Positions 51,985 to 60,336 of a stretch of 64,000 nucleotides of DNA are shown here, one piece after another. This DNA is from CAVZCC01 sp963773765 (lineage in GTDB: Bacteria; Actinomycetota; Acidimicrobiia; Acidimicrobiales; Microtrichaceae). Position 1 is the first letter of the stretch; every line of letters begins with the position of its first letter. Position numbers and translations under genes: made by a program. The stretch spans positions 248,001-312,000 of the forward strand of contig CAVZCC010000001.1 of NCBI GenBank assembly GCA_963773765.1, read 5' to 3'. The notes beneath the pieces were generated by a model that saw nothing but the letters and a program-made list of their open reading frames with translations, had not been told where the DNA came from and made no database searches.

Positions 51985-52661
51985 GCATGCCGTTCTACGT
52001 CGCCCCCGAGCAGATGATGAAGGACCGGGCGGACTACGCCCGGAAGGGCATCGCCCGGGGCCGTGCCCTGGTGGCCTGCACCTACGACGACGGCATCCTG
52101 CTCTGTGCGGAGAACCCGTCGCGGATGCTGCGCAAGGTGTCGGAGATCTACGACCGCATCGGCTTCGCCGGGGTGGGCAAGTACAACGAGTTCGACCAGC
52201 TCCGCATCGCGGGGGTGCGCCACGCGGACCTGAAGGGCTTCTCGTTCAGCCGTGAGGACGTGGACGCCCGCAGCCTGGCCAACCAGTACGCGCAGATCCT
52301 GGGCCAGGTCTTCACCCACGAGATGAAGCCCATGGAGGTGGAGATCCTGGTGGCAGAGGTCGGCCACCAGCCCGAGGGTGACCAGCTGTTCCACATCCTC
52401 TACGACGGCACCCTGGTGGACGAGACCGGTTGGGCCGTGCTGGGCGGCGAGGCCGAGGCCATCCGTGAGCGCATGGGCGCGGCGTGGTCCGAGGGTGGCA
52501 CGCTGGGCCGTGCGCTGGCCGCCGCCGTCGGTGCGCTGGCCGGGCCGGACCGGACGTTGCCGGCCGAAGAGCTGGAGGTCGCGGTCCTGGTGCGCGGCGA
52601 CGGACGGCGGTGCTTCCAGCGCATCGAGGACGACGAGGTCTCCGAGCTCCTGGCGGGCTGA
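51981..52661 (+). CDS. prcA: 20S proteasome alpha subunit PrcA
   Basis: This intact protein of 226 residues forms the outer gating rings of the proteasome. It starts SMPFYVAPEQMMKDRADYAR followed by KGIARGRALVACTYDDGILL and NPSRMLRKVSEIYDRIGFAG, the conserved alpha-subunit opening. The N-terminal peptide is the gate that ARC's C-terminal tail opens. It overlaps prcB by ATGA and is co-translated with it, as in Mycobacterium. Confidence 0.96.
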   Translation: MSMPFYVAPEQMMKDRADYARKGIARGRALVACTYDDGILLCAENPSRMLRKVSEIYDRIGFAGVGKYNEFDQLRIAGVRHADLKGFSFSREDVDARSLANQYAQILGQVFTHEMKPMEVEILVAEVGHQPEGDQLFHILYDGTLVDETGWAVLGGEAEAIRERMGAAWSEGGTLGRALAAAVGALAGPDRTLPAEELEVAVLVRGDGRRCFQRIEDDEVSELLAG

Positions 52662-52669
52662 CCGTCCGC

Positions 52670-53041
52670 TCAGCGCACCACGTCCAGGAAACGGAGTGCG
52701 TCGGCCACCCAGAGCGCCAGGAACACGCCCAGCGGGACCAGGAGCCCCAGGGCGAGCATGATCCGCAGGGATCGCATGGCGGGTGTGAGCGGGGTGGGAC
52801 CGGGAGCGCGGGGCGGCACGGTGGTGCCGTCCTCCGCGATCACCGGCAGCTCGTCGGGGGCAAGCACCTCCTGGGCCAGTTCGCGCTCCTCCTCGGGGAC
52901 CATCACGTCCAGGAAGCCGATGGGATGGGTGGTGGGCACCAGCTCCCGGCTCCGGATCGCCCACAGCACGCCGTGGGCCCCCAGCTTGGCGGCCAGCAGC
53001 TCGGCCTCGAAGCGGGTGTTGACCGTGGCGACGACCACCAT
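52670..53041 (-). CDS. DUF2007-domain membrane-anchored protein
   Basis: This intact protein of 123-125 residues opens with VVVATVNTRFEAELLAAKLG, AHGVLWAIRSRELVPTTHPI and GFLDVMVPEEERELAQEVLA, which fit the DUF2007 (putative signal-transducing) domain. It ends with one membrane helix (about residues 98-118, RIMLALGLLVPLGVFLALWV). It is oriented against the proteasome genes, lying between prcA and pafA. Start at ATG 53041 or GTG 53047. Function unknown. Confidence 0.72.
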   Translation of the reverse strand: MVVVATVNTRFEAELLAAKLGAHGVLWAIRSRELVPTTHPIGFLDVMVPEEERELAQEVLAPDELPVIAEDGTTVPPRAPGPTPLTPAMRSLRIMLALGLLVPLGVFLALWVADALRFLDVVR

Positions 53042-53097
53042 GTTCACCGTCGGCAGGCTAGTTGGGGACCCACCGCCGCTCCGGCGCGATCCGGGGG

Positions 53098-53103
53098 TAG
53101 GTT
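53098..53103 (+). promoter_or_regulatory. -10 box, leaderless promoter of pafA
   Basis: TAGGTT is 9 nt before ATG 53113. Confidence 0.5.
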
Positions 53104-53112
53104 GACCCCGTC

Positions 53113-54471
53113 ATGGACCGGAGGATCTACGGCCTGGAGAACGAGTACGGCGTCACGTGCACCCTGCGCGGCCAGCGTCGCCTGAGCCCGGACGAGGTCG
53201 CCCGCTACCTGTTCCGGCGCGTCGTGTCCTGGGGCCGCTCCTCCAACGTGTTCCTGGCCAACGGCGCACGCCTCTACCTGGACGTCGGTTCGCACCCCGA
53301 GTACGCCACGCCGGAGTGCGACTCGCTCACGGACCTGGTGGCGCACGACAAGGCGGGGGAGTGGATCCTGGAACAGCTCCTGGACTCCGCCGAACAGCGG
53401 CTGGCGGAGGAAGGCATCCGCGGCGACATCTACCTGTTCCGCAACAACACCGACTCGGCCGGCAACAGCTACGGCTGCCACGAGAACTACCTGACGAGCC
53501 GCCACGACGACCTCACCCACTACACCGAGGTGCTCATCCCGTTCCTGGTCAGCCGCCAGATCTACGCCGGTGCGGGCAAGGTCCTGCAGACGGCCCGGGG
53601 CGCGCAGTTCTCGATCGCCCAGCGGGCCGAGCACATCTGGGAGGGCGTGTCGTCCGCCACCACGCGGTCCCGCCCGATCATCAACACCCGCGACGAGCCC
53701 CACGCCGACTCGGACCGCTACCGGCGCCTCCACGTCATCGTGGGTGACTCGAACATGAGCGAGTACGCCACGTTCCTGAAGGTCGGCGCCTGCTCCCTCA
53801 TCCTGCGCATGCTGGAGGACCCGTCGGTGGTGCTGCGGGACATGACGCTGGAGAACCCGATCCGGGCCATCCGGGAGATCAGCCACGACATCACCTGCAC
53901 CCGGAGGGTCCGCCTGGCCAACGGACGGGAGGCCTCGGCCCTGGAGATCCAGGCCGAGTACCTGAACCGGGCCCTGCGCTACGCGGACAACCATGACCTG
54001 AACCCGCAGGAGAAGCAGGCCCTGGGCATGTGGGAGCACGTCATGTCCGGCCTGGAGCGGGACCCGCTCAGCCTGGACCGCGAGATCGACTGGGTCACCA
54101 AGTACAACCTCATCGAGGCCTACCGGGGGCGCCACGACCTGCCGCTCAGCCACCCCAGGGTGGCGTTGCTGGACCTGCAGTACCACGACATCAGCCGCAA
54201 GCGGTCGGTGTTCTACAAGCTGCAGCGGGCCGGGCGGGTGGAGCGGGTGGTGACCGATGCGGACATCGCGGAGGCCGTCGACCTGCCCCCCCAGACCACC
54301 CGGGCCCGCCTGAGGGGCGAGTTCATCCGCCGGGCCAAGGAACGCAAGCGGGACTACACCGTCGACTGGGTCCACCTGAAGCTGAACGACCAGGCCCAAC
54401 GCACGGTCCTGTGCAAGGACCCGTTCCGCTCGCACGACGAGCGGGTCGAGCGCCTCATCGACTCCCTCTGA
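53113..54471 (+). CDS. pafA: Pup-protein ligase PafA
   Basis: This intact enzyme of 452 residues uses ATP to link the deamidated C-terminal Glu of Pup to substrate lysines. It begins RRIYGLENEYGVTCTLRGQR (Glu9 and Glu11), has the catalytic Asp at about 57 in YLDVGSHPEYATPEC, RNNTDSAGNSYGCHENYLTS, and the C-terminal domain FIRRAKERKRDYTVDWVHLK that contacts Pup. It lacks the Dop loop. The start is ATG with a TAGGTT box 9 nt upstream, so it has its own promoter. It is separated from prcA by one convergent gene. Confidence 0.97.
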   Translation: MDRRIYGLENEYGVTCTLRGQRRLSPDEVARYLFRRVVSWGRSSNVFLANGARLYLDVGSHPEYATPECDSLTDLVAHDKAGEWILEQLLDSAEQRLAEEGIRGDIYLFRNNTDSAGNSYGCHENYLTSRHDDLTHYTEVLIPFLVSRQIYAGAGKVLQTARGAQFSIAQRAEHIWEGVSSATTRSRPIINTRDEPHADSDRYRRLHVIVGDSNMSEYATFLKVGACSLILRMLEDPSVVLRDMTLENPIRAIREISHDITCTRRVRLANGREASALEIQAEYLNRALRYADNHDLNPQEKQALGMWEHVMSGLERDPLSLDREIDWVTKYNLIEAYRGRHDLPLSHPRVALLDLQYHDISRKRSVFYKLQRAGRVERVVTDADIAEAVDLPPQTTRARLRGEFIRRAKERKRDYTVDWVHLKLNDQAQRTVLCKDPFRSHDERVERLIDSL

Positions 54472-54507
54472 CCCGCCCCGGTTACCCGTTCTGTGCTGCG
54501 AGGGGCT

Positions 54508-54517
54508 ACCTATAGGT
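54508..54517. promoter_or_regulatory. AT-rich palindrome upstream of CocE-type hydrolase
   Basis: ACCTATAGGT is a perfect 10-bp palindrome in the 92-bp spacer after pafA and includes a TATA-like core that may be a promoter element. I see no clear TANNNT placement for the ATG at 54564, which has an AGGGGGAA ribosome site, so the transcript would be leadered. Confidence 0.3.
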
Positions 54518-54563
54518 CGCGACCCGCAGCGCAGAGCGGCGGTCGGCACCAACAGGGGGAACG

Positions 54564-56732
54564 ATGGAGATCACGGGCGGGGTCGAGACGCTGACCGTCA
54601 CGGGGGCCGAGCCCGGAGCGCACCTGCGGGTGTGCACGTCGGACGGCGCAGAGCTGGTCACCCTGGTGGCGGACGCATCGGGCAATGCGTTCCTGGGCTT
54701 CGTCCCCGCCCAGCCGATGGTGCTGGCCGGTGCCGACGGCCTGGCCGAGGCCCTGGCCTCGGGCGACACGCTGGCCCCGGGGGACTACACCGTGGACGGC
54801 GCGCCGGTCCGGGTGCTGGCGTTGGACGAGCACCCCCGCCCGGAGCTGTACGACCAGGAGCTGGCGGAGGGCTACGGGTACCTCACCGTCCGCGACGGCG
54901 TCCAGCTGTCGGTGATGGTCCGCTTCCCGGACGAGAACCTGTACGGGCCGGGCCCGTGGCCCACCGTGGTGGAGTACTCCGGCTACAGCCCGTCGGACCC
55001 CGACGCCCCCCAGCCTGGGACGCTGCTGGCCAACCTGATGGGGTTCGCGGTGGTGGGGGTCAACATGCGGGGAACCGGGTGCTCCGGCGGTGTGTTCGAC
55101 CTGTTCAGCCCCGCGCAGGCGGCCGACGGCTACGACGTCATCGAGACCGTCGCCCGCCAGCCCTGGGTGCTGCACCACCACGTCGGGATGGTCGGACTGA
55201 GCTACCCCGGCATCAGCCAGCTCTACGTGGCGGCCACGCAGCCGCCCAGCCTGGCCGCCATCACGCCGTTGTCGGTCATCGACGACCCCTGGCGCCAGCA
55301 GTGGCCCGGGGGCATCTACAACTCGGGCTTCACGCGGGCCTGGGTCGCGGCCAGGGACATGCAGACCAGGGCCGGGGGCCAGGCCTGGGACCAGCGGCGC
55401 ATCGATGCCGGCGACGAGGTCGCGCGTGAGAACCAGCGCATCCGTTCCCAGAACCTGGACTTCGAGCGGTTCGGCCGTTCCCTGGAGACCTTCCGGCCCA
55501 TGCTCGAGCCCCGCCGCTCGGGTGCCCTGGTGGAGCGGATCCAGGTCCCGGTGTACCTGACCGGTGCCTGGCAGGACGAGCAGACCGGCAGCCGGTTCGC
55601 CCTCATGCTGGAGGACTTCGCGGCCAGCCCCGAACAGCGGTTCGTGCTGTTCAACGGCCACCACCCCGACGGCTACAGCCCCATGGTGATCATGCGCTGG
55701 TTCGAGTTCCTCTCGTTCCACGTGGCCCGGCGGGTGCCGCGGGTCCCGGAGGTCATCCGCACCTTCGCCCCGCTCCAGTTCGAGGCCGTGTTCGGCTACG
55801 CACCGGAGCTGGAGGCGGATCGCTTCACCCACCACGGCGACGACGTGGAGTCCGCGCTGGCCGAGTACCGGGCCGAGCCCCGGGTCCGCATCCTGTTCGA
55901 GAACGGCGCAGGCCACGAGGTCCCGGGGGCGCCCGCGCACCGGTTCGAGGTCGGCACCGAGACGTTCCCGCCGCCGGGGGTGGCCCCGCGGCGCTGGTTC
56001 CTGGCCGACGGCGGACTGGTCGATGACGAGCCGGCGTCCGCGGGCAGCGACCGGTACCTGGACGATCCCGACGCGGGGGACCTGGCCTACGCCATGGACC
56101 TGCTGAGCGACCTGGACCGGTTCACCCGTCCCGGTCCCGAGCTGCCGCTGGACTGGACGAGGTTCGCCGACGAGCACCGCGTGGTGTACCAGACCGCCGA
56201 GCTCGAGGCACCGCTGGTGGTGGCCGGAGCGGGCCATGTGGACCTGTGGCTCCGCCCCGGCACGGAGGACACCGCGGTCCAGGCCACCCTCACCGAGGTC
56301 CGCGCCGACGGCACCGAGCTCCGGGTGCAGTGCGGCTGGCACCGTCCCGTGCACCGCGTGGAGGACGAGCGCTGCGACGACCTGCGGGTCGACTACACGT
56401 TCCTCCCGGAGCACCGGGAGCCCCTGGTGGTGGGCGAGTGGCTCCACTTCCGGCTCCCGCTGCACCCGGTCACCCACGTCTTCCGGACCGGGTCCCGCCT
56501 CCGCCTGCAGCTGTCGTCGCCGGGGCGGGACCACCCCTTCTGGTGCTTCGAGAACCCGGTGCAGGACGGTGCCGGCCACGACGTCGGCCGGGGCGGCGAG
56601 CACGGGTCGGCCCTGGTGCTGCCGGTGTGGGACGTGGAGCTCGACCACCCCGTGGACCATCCCGGGCCCGACTCCCTCCGGGGCCAACCGTCCAGGCCGG
56701 ACGTCCCCCTGGCCGGCAGCGCCACGCCCTGA
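54564..56732 (+). CDS. CocE/NonD-family serine hydrolase
   Basis: This intact protein of 722 residues belongs to the CocE/NonD X-Pro dipeptidyl-peptidase-like family. An N-terminal segment of about 100 residues precedes the hydrolase core: QLSVMVRFPDENLYGPGPWP, oxyanion region VVEYSGYSPSDPDAPQPGTL, GVNMRGTGCSGGVFDLFSPA and the nucleophile elbow VGMVGLSYPGISQ (Ser213). A C-terminal jelly-roll domain follows (LVVAGAGHVDLWLRPGTEDT). No signal peptide is seen. Members hydrolyse esters or amides such as cocaine or peptides; the substrate here is unknown. Its stop overlaps the next ATG by one base (TGATG), so it is co-transcribed with the DUF3866 gene. Confidence 0.88.
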   Translation: MEITGGVETLTVTGAEPGAHLRVCTSDGAELVTLVADASGNAFLGFVPAQPMVLAGADGLAEALASGDTLAPGDYTVDGAPVRVLALDEHPRPELYDQELAEGYGYLTVRDGVQLSVMVRFPDENLYGPGPWPTVVEYSGYSPSDPDAPQPGTLLANLMGFAVVGVNMRGTGCSGGVFDLFSPAQAADGYDVIETVARQPWVLHHHVGMVGLSYPGISQLYVAATQPPSLAAITPLSVIDDPWRQQWPGGIYNSGFTRAWVAARDMQTRAGGQAWDQRRIDAGDEVARENQRIRSQNLDFERFGRSLETFRPMLEPRRSGALVERIQVPVYLTGAWQDEQTGSRFALMLEDFAASPEQRFVLFNGHHPDGYSPMVIMRWFEFLSFHVARRVPRVPEVIRTFAPLQFEAVFGYAPELEADRFTHHGDDVESALAEYRAEPRVRILFENGAGHEVPGAPAHRFEVGTETFPPPGVAPRRWFLADGGLVDDEPASAGSDRYLDDPDAGDLAYAMDLLSDLDRFTRPGPELPLDWTRFADEHRVVYQTAELEAPLVVAGAGHVDLWLRPGTEDTAVQATLTEVRADGTELRVQCGWHRPVHRVEDERCDDLRVDYTFLPEHREPLVVGEWLHFRLPLHPVTHVFRTGSRLRLQLSSPGRDHPFWCFENPVQDGAGHDVGRGGEHGSALVLPVWDVELDHPVDHPGPDSLRGQPSRPDVPLAGSATP

Positions 56733-57775
56733 TGCCCACGTTCCGCACCGCGGAGGTGACCGAGGTGCTGGAGGACCGGCCCGGGCTCCAGCGCCTGGCG
56801 GTGGAGATGGCCGATGGCGCCCCGGCCCGCGCCTACGCGCTCACCGACCTGACCGGCGACTGCGCGGTGGGGGACCGGGTGGTGCTCAACACCACCGCGG
56901 TGGACCTGTCGCTGGGGACGGGCGGATGGCACGTGGTGCACTGGAACCTGGCCCGCGACGGGTTCGAACGGCCGGGCCCCGACCACGTCATGAAGCTCCG
57001 GTACACCAGCCTCCAGTTCGATGCCGGCACCTCCGAGCTCGCCCACCCGGAGGCCGACCGGGCCCTGGGTGGCGTGCCCGTGGTGGCCTGCACCGTGCAC
57101 AGCCAGGTGGCGATGGTGGCGCTGGCCTTCGCCGATCGAGCCCCGGGCCGCCGCCTGGCCTACGTGATGACCGACGGCGCGGCACTCGCCCTGGCGTTGT
57201 CCGACCTGGTGGTGGACCTGGTCGGCCGCGGCCTGCTGGTGGGCACCGTCACCGCCGGCAACGCCTTCGGTGGCGACCTGGAGGCCGTCACCGTGCACGC
57301 CGCGCTGGGTCTGGCGGTGCACACCCTCGGGGCCGACGCGGTGGTGGTGGGCATGGGCCCGGGCGTGGCCGGTACGGGGACCGCCCTGGGGACCACCGCC
57401 ATCGAGGCGGCACCCGTGCTGGACGCCGTCGCGGCCCTGGGCGGCACCCCGGTGCTGTGCGTGCGGGCCTCCGACGGCGACGCCCGCCCCCGTCACCGCG
57501 GCGTGTCCCACCACGCCGGGACCGTGGCCCGCCTCACCGCATCGCGTCCGTGGGTGGCGGCGGTGCCGCCCGAGGCCGCAGCGCTGCCAGGGGTGCGGGT
57601 GGCGTCATCGGTCGGGCCCGTCGACCCCGCCGCACTGCTGGACCGGGCCGGCCTGCGGGTGACCACCATGGGCCGGGACGTGGACCAGGACCCGCTGTTC
57701 TTCCGGGCCGCCGCCGCGGCCGGGGCGGTCGCGGCCGGGTTCGTCACGGGAGAGGTCCCCGGTCCGGAGGACTGA
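56732..57775 (+). CDS. DUF3866 family protein
   Basis: This intact protein of 347 residues matches DUF3866, a family frequently found beside pafBC in Actinobacteria. Typical stretches are GDRVVLNTTAVDLSLGTGGW, HVVHWNLARDGF, SLQFDAGTSELAHPEADRAL, GTVTAGNAFGGDLEAVTVHA and GMGPGVAGTGTALGTTAIEA. The biochemical function is not established. Its repeated association with Pup-pathway genes suggests a link, but the sequence itself gives no mechanism. Confidence 0.85.
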   Translation: MPTFRTAEVTEVLEDRPGLQRLAVEMADGAPARAYALTDLTGDCAVGDRVVLNTTAVDLSLGTGGWHVVHWNLARDGFERPGPDHVMKLRYTSLQFDAGTSELAHPEADRALGGVPVVACTVHSQVAMVALAFADRAPGRRLAYVMTDGAALALALSDLVVDLVGRGLLVGTVTAGNAFGGDLEAVTVHAALGLAVHTLGADAVVVGMGPGVAGTGTALGTTAIEAAPVLDAVAALGGTPVLCVRASDGDARPRHRGVSHHAGTVARLTASRPWVAAVPPEAAALPGVRVASSVGPVDPAALLDRAGLRVTTMGRDVDQDPLFFRAAAAAGAVAAGFVTGEVPGPED

Positions 57776-57785
57776 GCCCGGCCCG

Positions 57786-57791
57786 TAGACT
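57786..57791 (+). promoter_or_regulatory. -10 box, leaderless promoter of pafBC
   Basis: TAGACT is 8 nt before GTG 57800. Confidence 0.5.
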
Positions 57792-57799
57792 GCGGTCCC

Positions 57800-58879
57800 G
57801 TGGCCAAGGTCGACCGTCTCCTCAACATCGTGGCCGCGCTGCAGGCCGCGTCGGTCCCGCTGACGGCGGAGGAGCTGCGCGAACGGGTTCCCGGCTACGA
57901 GGGCCAGACCGACGACACGTTCCGGCGCACCTTCGAGCGGGACAAGGACGACCTCCGGGAGGTCGGTGTCCCCATCGAGACCGTGAGCGTGGAGCACGTC
58001 GAGCAGGCCCGGTCCGCCTACCGCATCCGCCGTGACCGCTACGAGCTCCCTGATCCGGGCCTCACCCCGGAGGAGCTGGCCGCCCTGCACCTGGCCGCGA
58101 CGGCGGTGCGGCTCGAGGGCATCGGTGAGGACGAGGTGGCCGACGCCCTGCGCAAGCTCGGAGGCATGGAGGGGTCGGGATCCACCGCCACCGTCGGCGC
58201 GGTCCAGGCGCCGGCACAGCTGCCCGACCTGTTCGGAGCCGTGCTGGAGCACCATCGGATCGCCTTCGGCTACGGCGCCGCCGGCGTGGTCCGCCACCTG
58301 GAGCCGCATCGGCTGCAGTACGAGCGGGGCCGCTGGTACGTCAGTGGGCTGGACACCGACCGGGACGGCCTGCGCAGCTTCCGTGTCGACCGGTTCCACG
58401 GTCCGGTCGAGGTGGACCTGGAGTCCTCCTTCTCCCCACCGGGGGACCTGCCGGACGTGCGCCTGCGGCCCTGGGAGTTCGGCACGTCCGAGCCGGTGGC
58501 GGCCCGGCTGCTGCTGGACGGGCCGATCGCCCGCGCCGTCCTGGCCGAGGACCCCGGTCTGGAGGTCGTGGCGGAACGGGACGACGGCTCGGTGGAGGTC
58601 CGCCTCCAGGTCCGCAACCCCGCCGGGCTGCGGGGGTTCGTGCTGTCGTTCCTGGAACGGGCGGAGCTGCTCGACCCGCCCGAGCTCCGGGCGGACCTGG
58701 TGTCGTGGCTGGAGTCGGTCCGCGCCGCGGGTCCGGGACGGACCGATGAGCCGGGCGACCGCGGCGGAGCGGGTGGAACGGATCCTGTCGGTCCTCCCGT
58801 GGATCGTGGAGGAGCAGGGCGCGACGGTGACCCAGGTCTGCGAGCGGTTCCAGCTCTCCGAGCGCGAGCTGATCGGTGA
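57800..58879 (+). CDS. pafB: WYL-domain transcriptional regulator PafB
   Basis: This regulator of the mycobacterial-type PafBC DNA-damage response has about 320 recognisable residues: an N-terminal HTH (VDRLLNIVAALQAASVPLTA), the WYL region with LEPHRLQYERGRWYVSGLDT and DGLRSFRVDRFHGPVEVDLE, and a C-terminal WCX domain. It then continues for about 45 Gly/Arg-rich residues (RTDEPGDRGGAGGTDPVG onward) that overlap pafC by 134 bp in another frame. That tail looks unlike a protein, so I suspect the true end is the TGA at 58747-58749, overlapping the pafC ATG, with an undetected frame error just before it. Confidence 0.88.
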   Translation: MAKVDRLLNIVAALQAASVPLTAEELRERVPGYEGQTDDTFRRTFERDKDDLREVGVPIETVSVEHVEQARSAYRIRRDRYELPDPGLTPEELAALHLAATAVRLEGIGEDEVADALRKLGGMEGSGSTATVGAVQAPAQLPDLFGAVLEHHRIAFGYGAAGVVRHLEPHRLQYERGRWYVSGLDTDRDGLRSFRVDRFHGPVEVDLESSFSPPGDLPDVRLRPWEFGTSEPVAARLLLDGPIARAVLAEDPGLEVVAERDDGSVEVRLQVRNPAGLRGFVLSFLERAELLDPPELRADLVSWLESVRAAGPGRTDEPGDRGGAGGTDPVGPPVDRGGAGRDGDPGLRAVPALRARADR

Positions 58880-59717
58880 CCTGGACCTGCTCATGTACGA
58901 GGTCGGGATCCATCCGTTCACCCCCGACGCCCGGGTGGACGTGCTGTTCGAGGACGACCGGATCTACGTCACCCTGGGTGACTACTTCCGCCGGCCGCTC
59001 CGGCTGAGCCATGAGGAAGCGGTGGCGCTCTTCGCGGCCGGGACCGCCCTCCTGGACCGGGCCGACCCGGATCCCACCCTGCAGCGGGCCGTGGGCAAGT
59101 TGGGCGACGCCCTGGGCTCGGGCACGGCGGAGGCGGTCGGGGTGTCGCTGGGCGACGCCGACCCGGTCATCCTGGCCGCGGTCCAGGACGCGGCCCGGGA
59201 CCACCGGCGCGTCGCCATCGACTACTGGTCCTTCGGTCGGGACGCGGTCACCCACCGCGAGGTCGACCCCCGGCGGGTCGTGGCCGAGGACGGCCACTGG
59301 TACCTGTTCGGCTGGTGCCACCTGGCCGGGGCGCCCCGATCGTTCCGGGTGGACCGCATCGCGTCCGTCGGGGCGACCGAGGTGCGGTTCGACCCCGACG
59401 GCCAGGAGGACGGGGCCGGGTTCGACCTCTCGGCCGCAGACCGCACCGTGGAACTGGTGGTGGCACCGGCGGATGCCTGGGTGGCGGACATGTACCCGAC
59501 GGTGGAGTCGGAGGTCCTGGCGGACGGTCGGATGCGGATCGTGCTGCAGGTCACCGCCACGCCCTGGCTGGAGCGGCTGCTCCTCCGGCTCGGTCCGGAC
59601 GCGACCGGCCGTGACCTGGACGACGGACGGGACCTGGCCGGGCTCGCGGCCCGGGCCGCGGGCCGCGTCCTGAGCCGGTACACCGGTGCGGGTCCGGTCC
59701 CACCGGTCGCCGAGTAG
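58746..59717 (+). CDS. pafC: WYL-domain transcriptional regulator PafC
   Basis: This intact protein of 323 residues is the partner of PafB. An N-terminal HTH (RILSVLPWIVEEQGATVTQV, RFQLSERELIGDLDLLMYEV) is followed by the WYL domain (YWSFGRDAVTHREVDPRRVV, EDGHWYLFGWCHLAGAPRSF) and the C-terminal WCX-like domain (WLERLLLRLGPDATGRDL). In Mycobacterium PafBC senses DNA damage and activates repair genes. The ATG is inside the last part of the pafB reading. Its TAG stop is also the start of the lepB -10 box. Confidence 0.9.
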   Translation: MSRATAAERVERILSVLPWIVEEQGATVTQVCERFQLSERELIGDLDLLMYEVGIHPFTPDARVDVLFEDDRIYVTLGDYFRRPLRLSHEEAVALFAAGTALLDRADPDPTLQRAVGKLGDALGSGTAEAVGVSLGDADPVILAAVQDAARDHRRVAIDYWSFGRDAVTHREVDPRRVVAEDGHWYLFGWCHLAGAPRSFRVDRIASVGATEVRFDPDGQEDGAGFDLSAADRTVELVVAPADAWVADMYPTVESEVLADGRMRIVLQVTATPWLERLLLRLGPDATGRDLDDGRDLAGLAARAAGRVLSRYTGAGPVPPVAE

Positions 59718-59720
59718 CCT
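59715..59720 (+). promoter_or_regulatory. -10 box, leaderless promoter of lepB, sharing the pafC stop codon
   Basis: TAGCCT is 10 nt before ATG 59731, and its TAG is the pafC stop. The spacing is at the long end of the leaderless group. Confidence 0.4.
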
Positions 59721-59730
59721 CCGTCACGGT

Positions 59731-60333
59731 ATGACCGATCCGACCCCCGGCGAGCCCATCGCCCCGCCGCCGCCGGTCCGGCACGGGTCGCGCCGCCGAC
59801 GGTCGTCCACCCGCAACGCGATCGAATGGGTGGCGGTGGTCGTCGGCGCCATCGTCGTGGCCCTCCTGGTCAAGACGTTCCTGGTGCAGGCCTTCCGCAT
59901 CCCGTCCGAATCGATGGACCCCACGCTGATCAAGGGCGACCGCGTGCTGGTCAACAAGCTGAGCTACCGGCTGCACGACGTGAACCGGGGTGACGTGGTC
60001 GTCTTCGAGCGCCCCGACTCCCTGCCGGGCGGCCCGGATGACCCCAAGGACCTGATCAAGCGGGTGATCGGCCTGCCCGGGGACACGGTCTACGCCCGGG
60101 ACGGCACCGTGTTCGTGAACGACAAGCCGCTGGACGAGCCCTACCTGCCCGACGGGACCACCACGGTGAACATGGACCAGCCGGTCACCGTTCCCGACGG
60201 CGAGGTGTGGGTCATGGGGGACAACCGCGGCAACTCCCAGGACAGCCGCGTCTTCGGCACGATCCCGGAGTCGTCCATCGTGGGCCGGGCGTTCCTCCTG
60301 ATGTGGCCCCTCAACCGGTTCGGCAGCCTCTGA
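59731..60333 (+). CDS. lepB: Signal peptidase I
   Basis: This intact protein of 200 residues cleaves signal peptides after Sec or Tat export. A basic, Pro-rich cytoplasmic head precedes one membrane helix (about residues 32-50, WVAVVVGAIVVALLVKTFLV). The catalytic Ser61 lies in RIPSESMDPTL and the Lys110 general base in LIKRVIGLPGDTVYARDG. GDNRGNSQDSRVFGTIPESS is the box E motif. Actinobacterial signal peptidases commonly keep only this catalytic core. The gene lies between pafC and the Tat genes, which fits envelope biogenesis. Confidence 0.94.
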   Translation: MTDPTPGEPIAPPPPVRHGSRRRRSSTRNAIEWVAVVVGAIVVALLVKTFLVQAFRIPSESMDPTLIKGDRVLVNKLSYRLHDVNRGDVVVFERPDSLPGGPDDPKDLIKRVIGLPGDTVYARDGTVFVNDKPLDEPYLPDGTTTVNMDQPVTVPDGEVWVMGDNRGNSQDSRVFGTIPESSIVGRAFLLMWPLNRFGSL

Positions 60334-60336
60334 GCC

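Noticed and set aside
54510..56687. A long minus-strand open frame of about 725 codons opposite the CocE-type gene, and a similar one of about 609 codons opposite dop
   Set aside because: Long antisense frames are expected in very GC-rich genes. Their translation is low-complexity Gly/Arg/Val/His sequence without domains, while the plus-strand proteins are clearly conserved.
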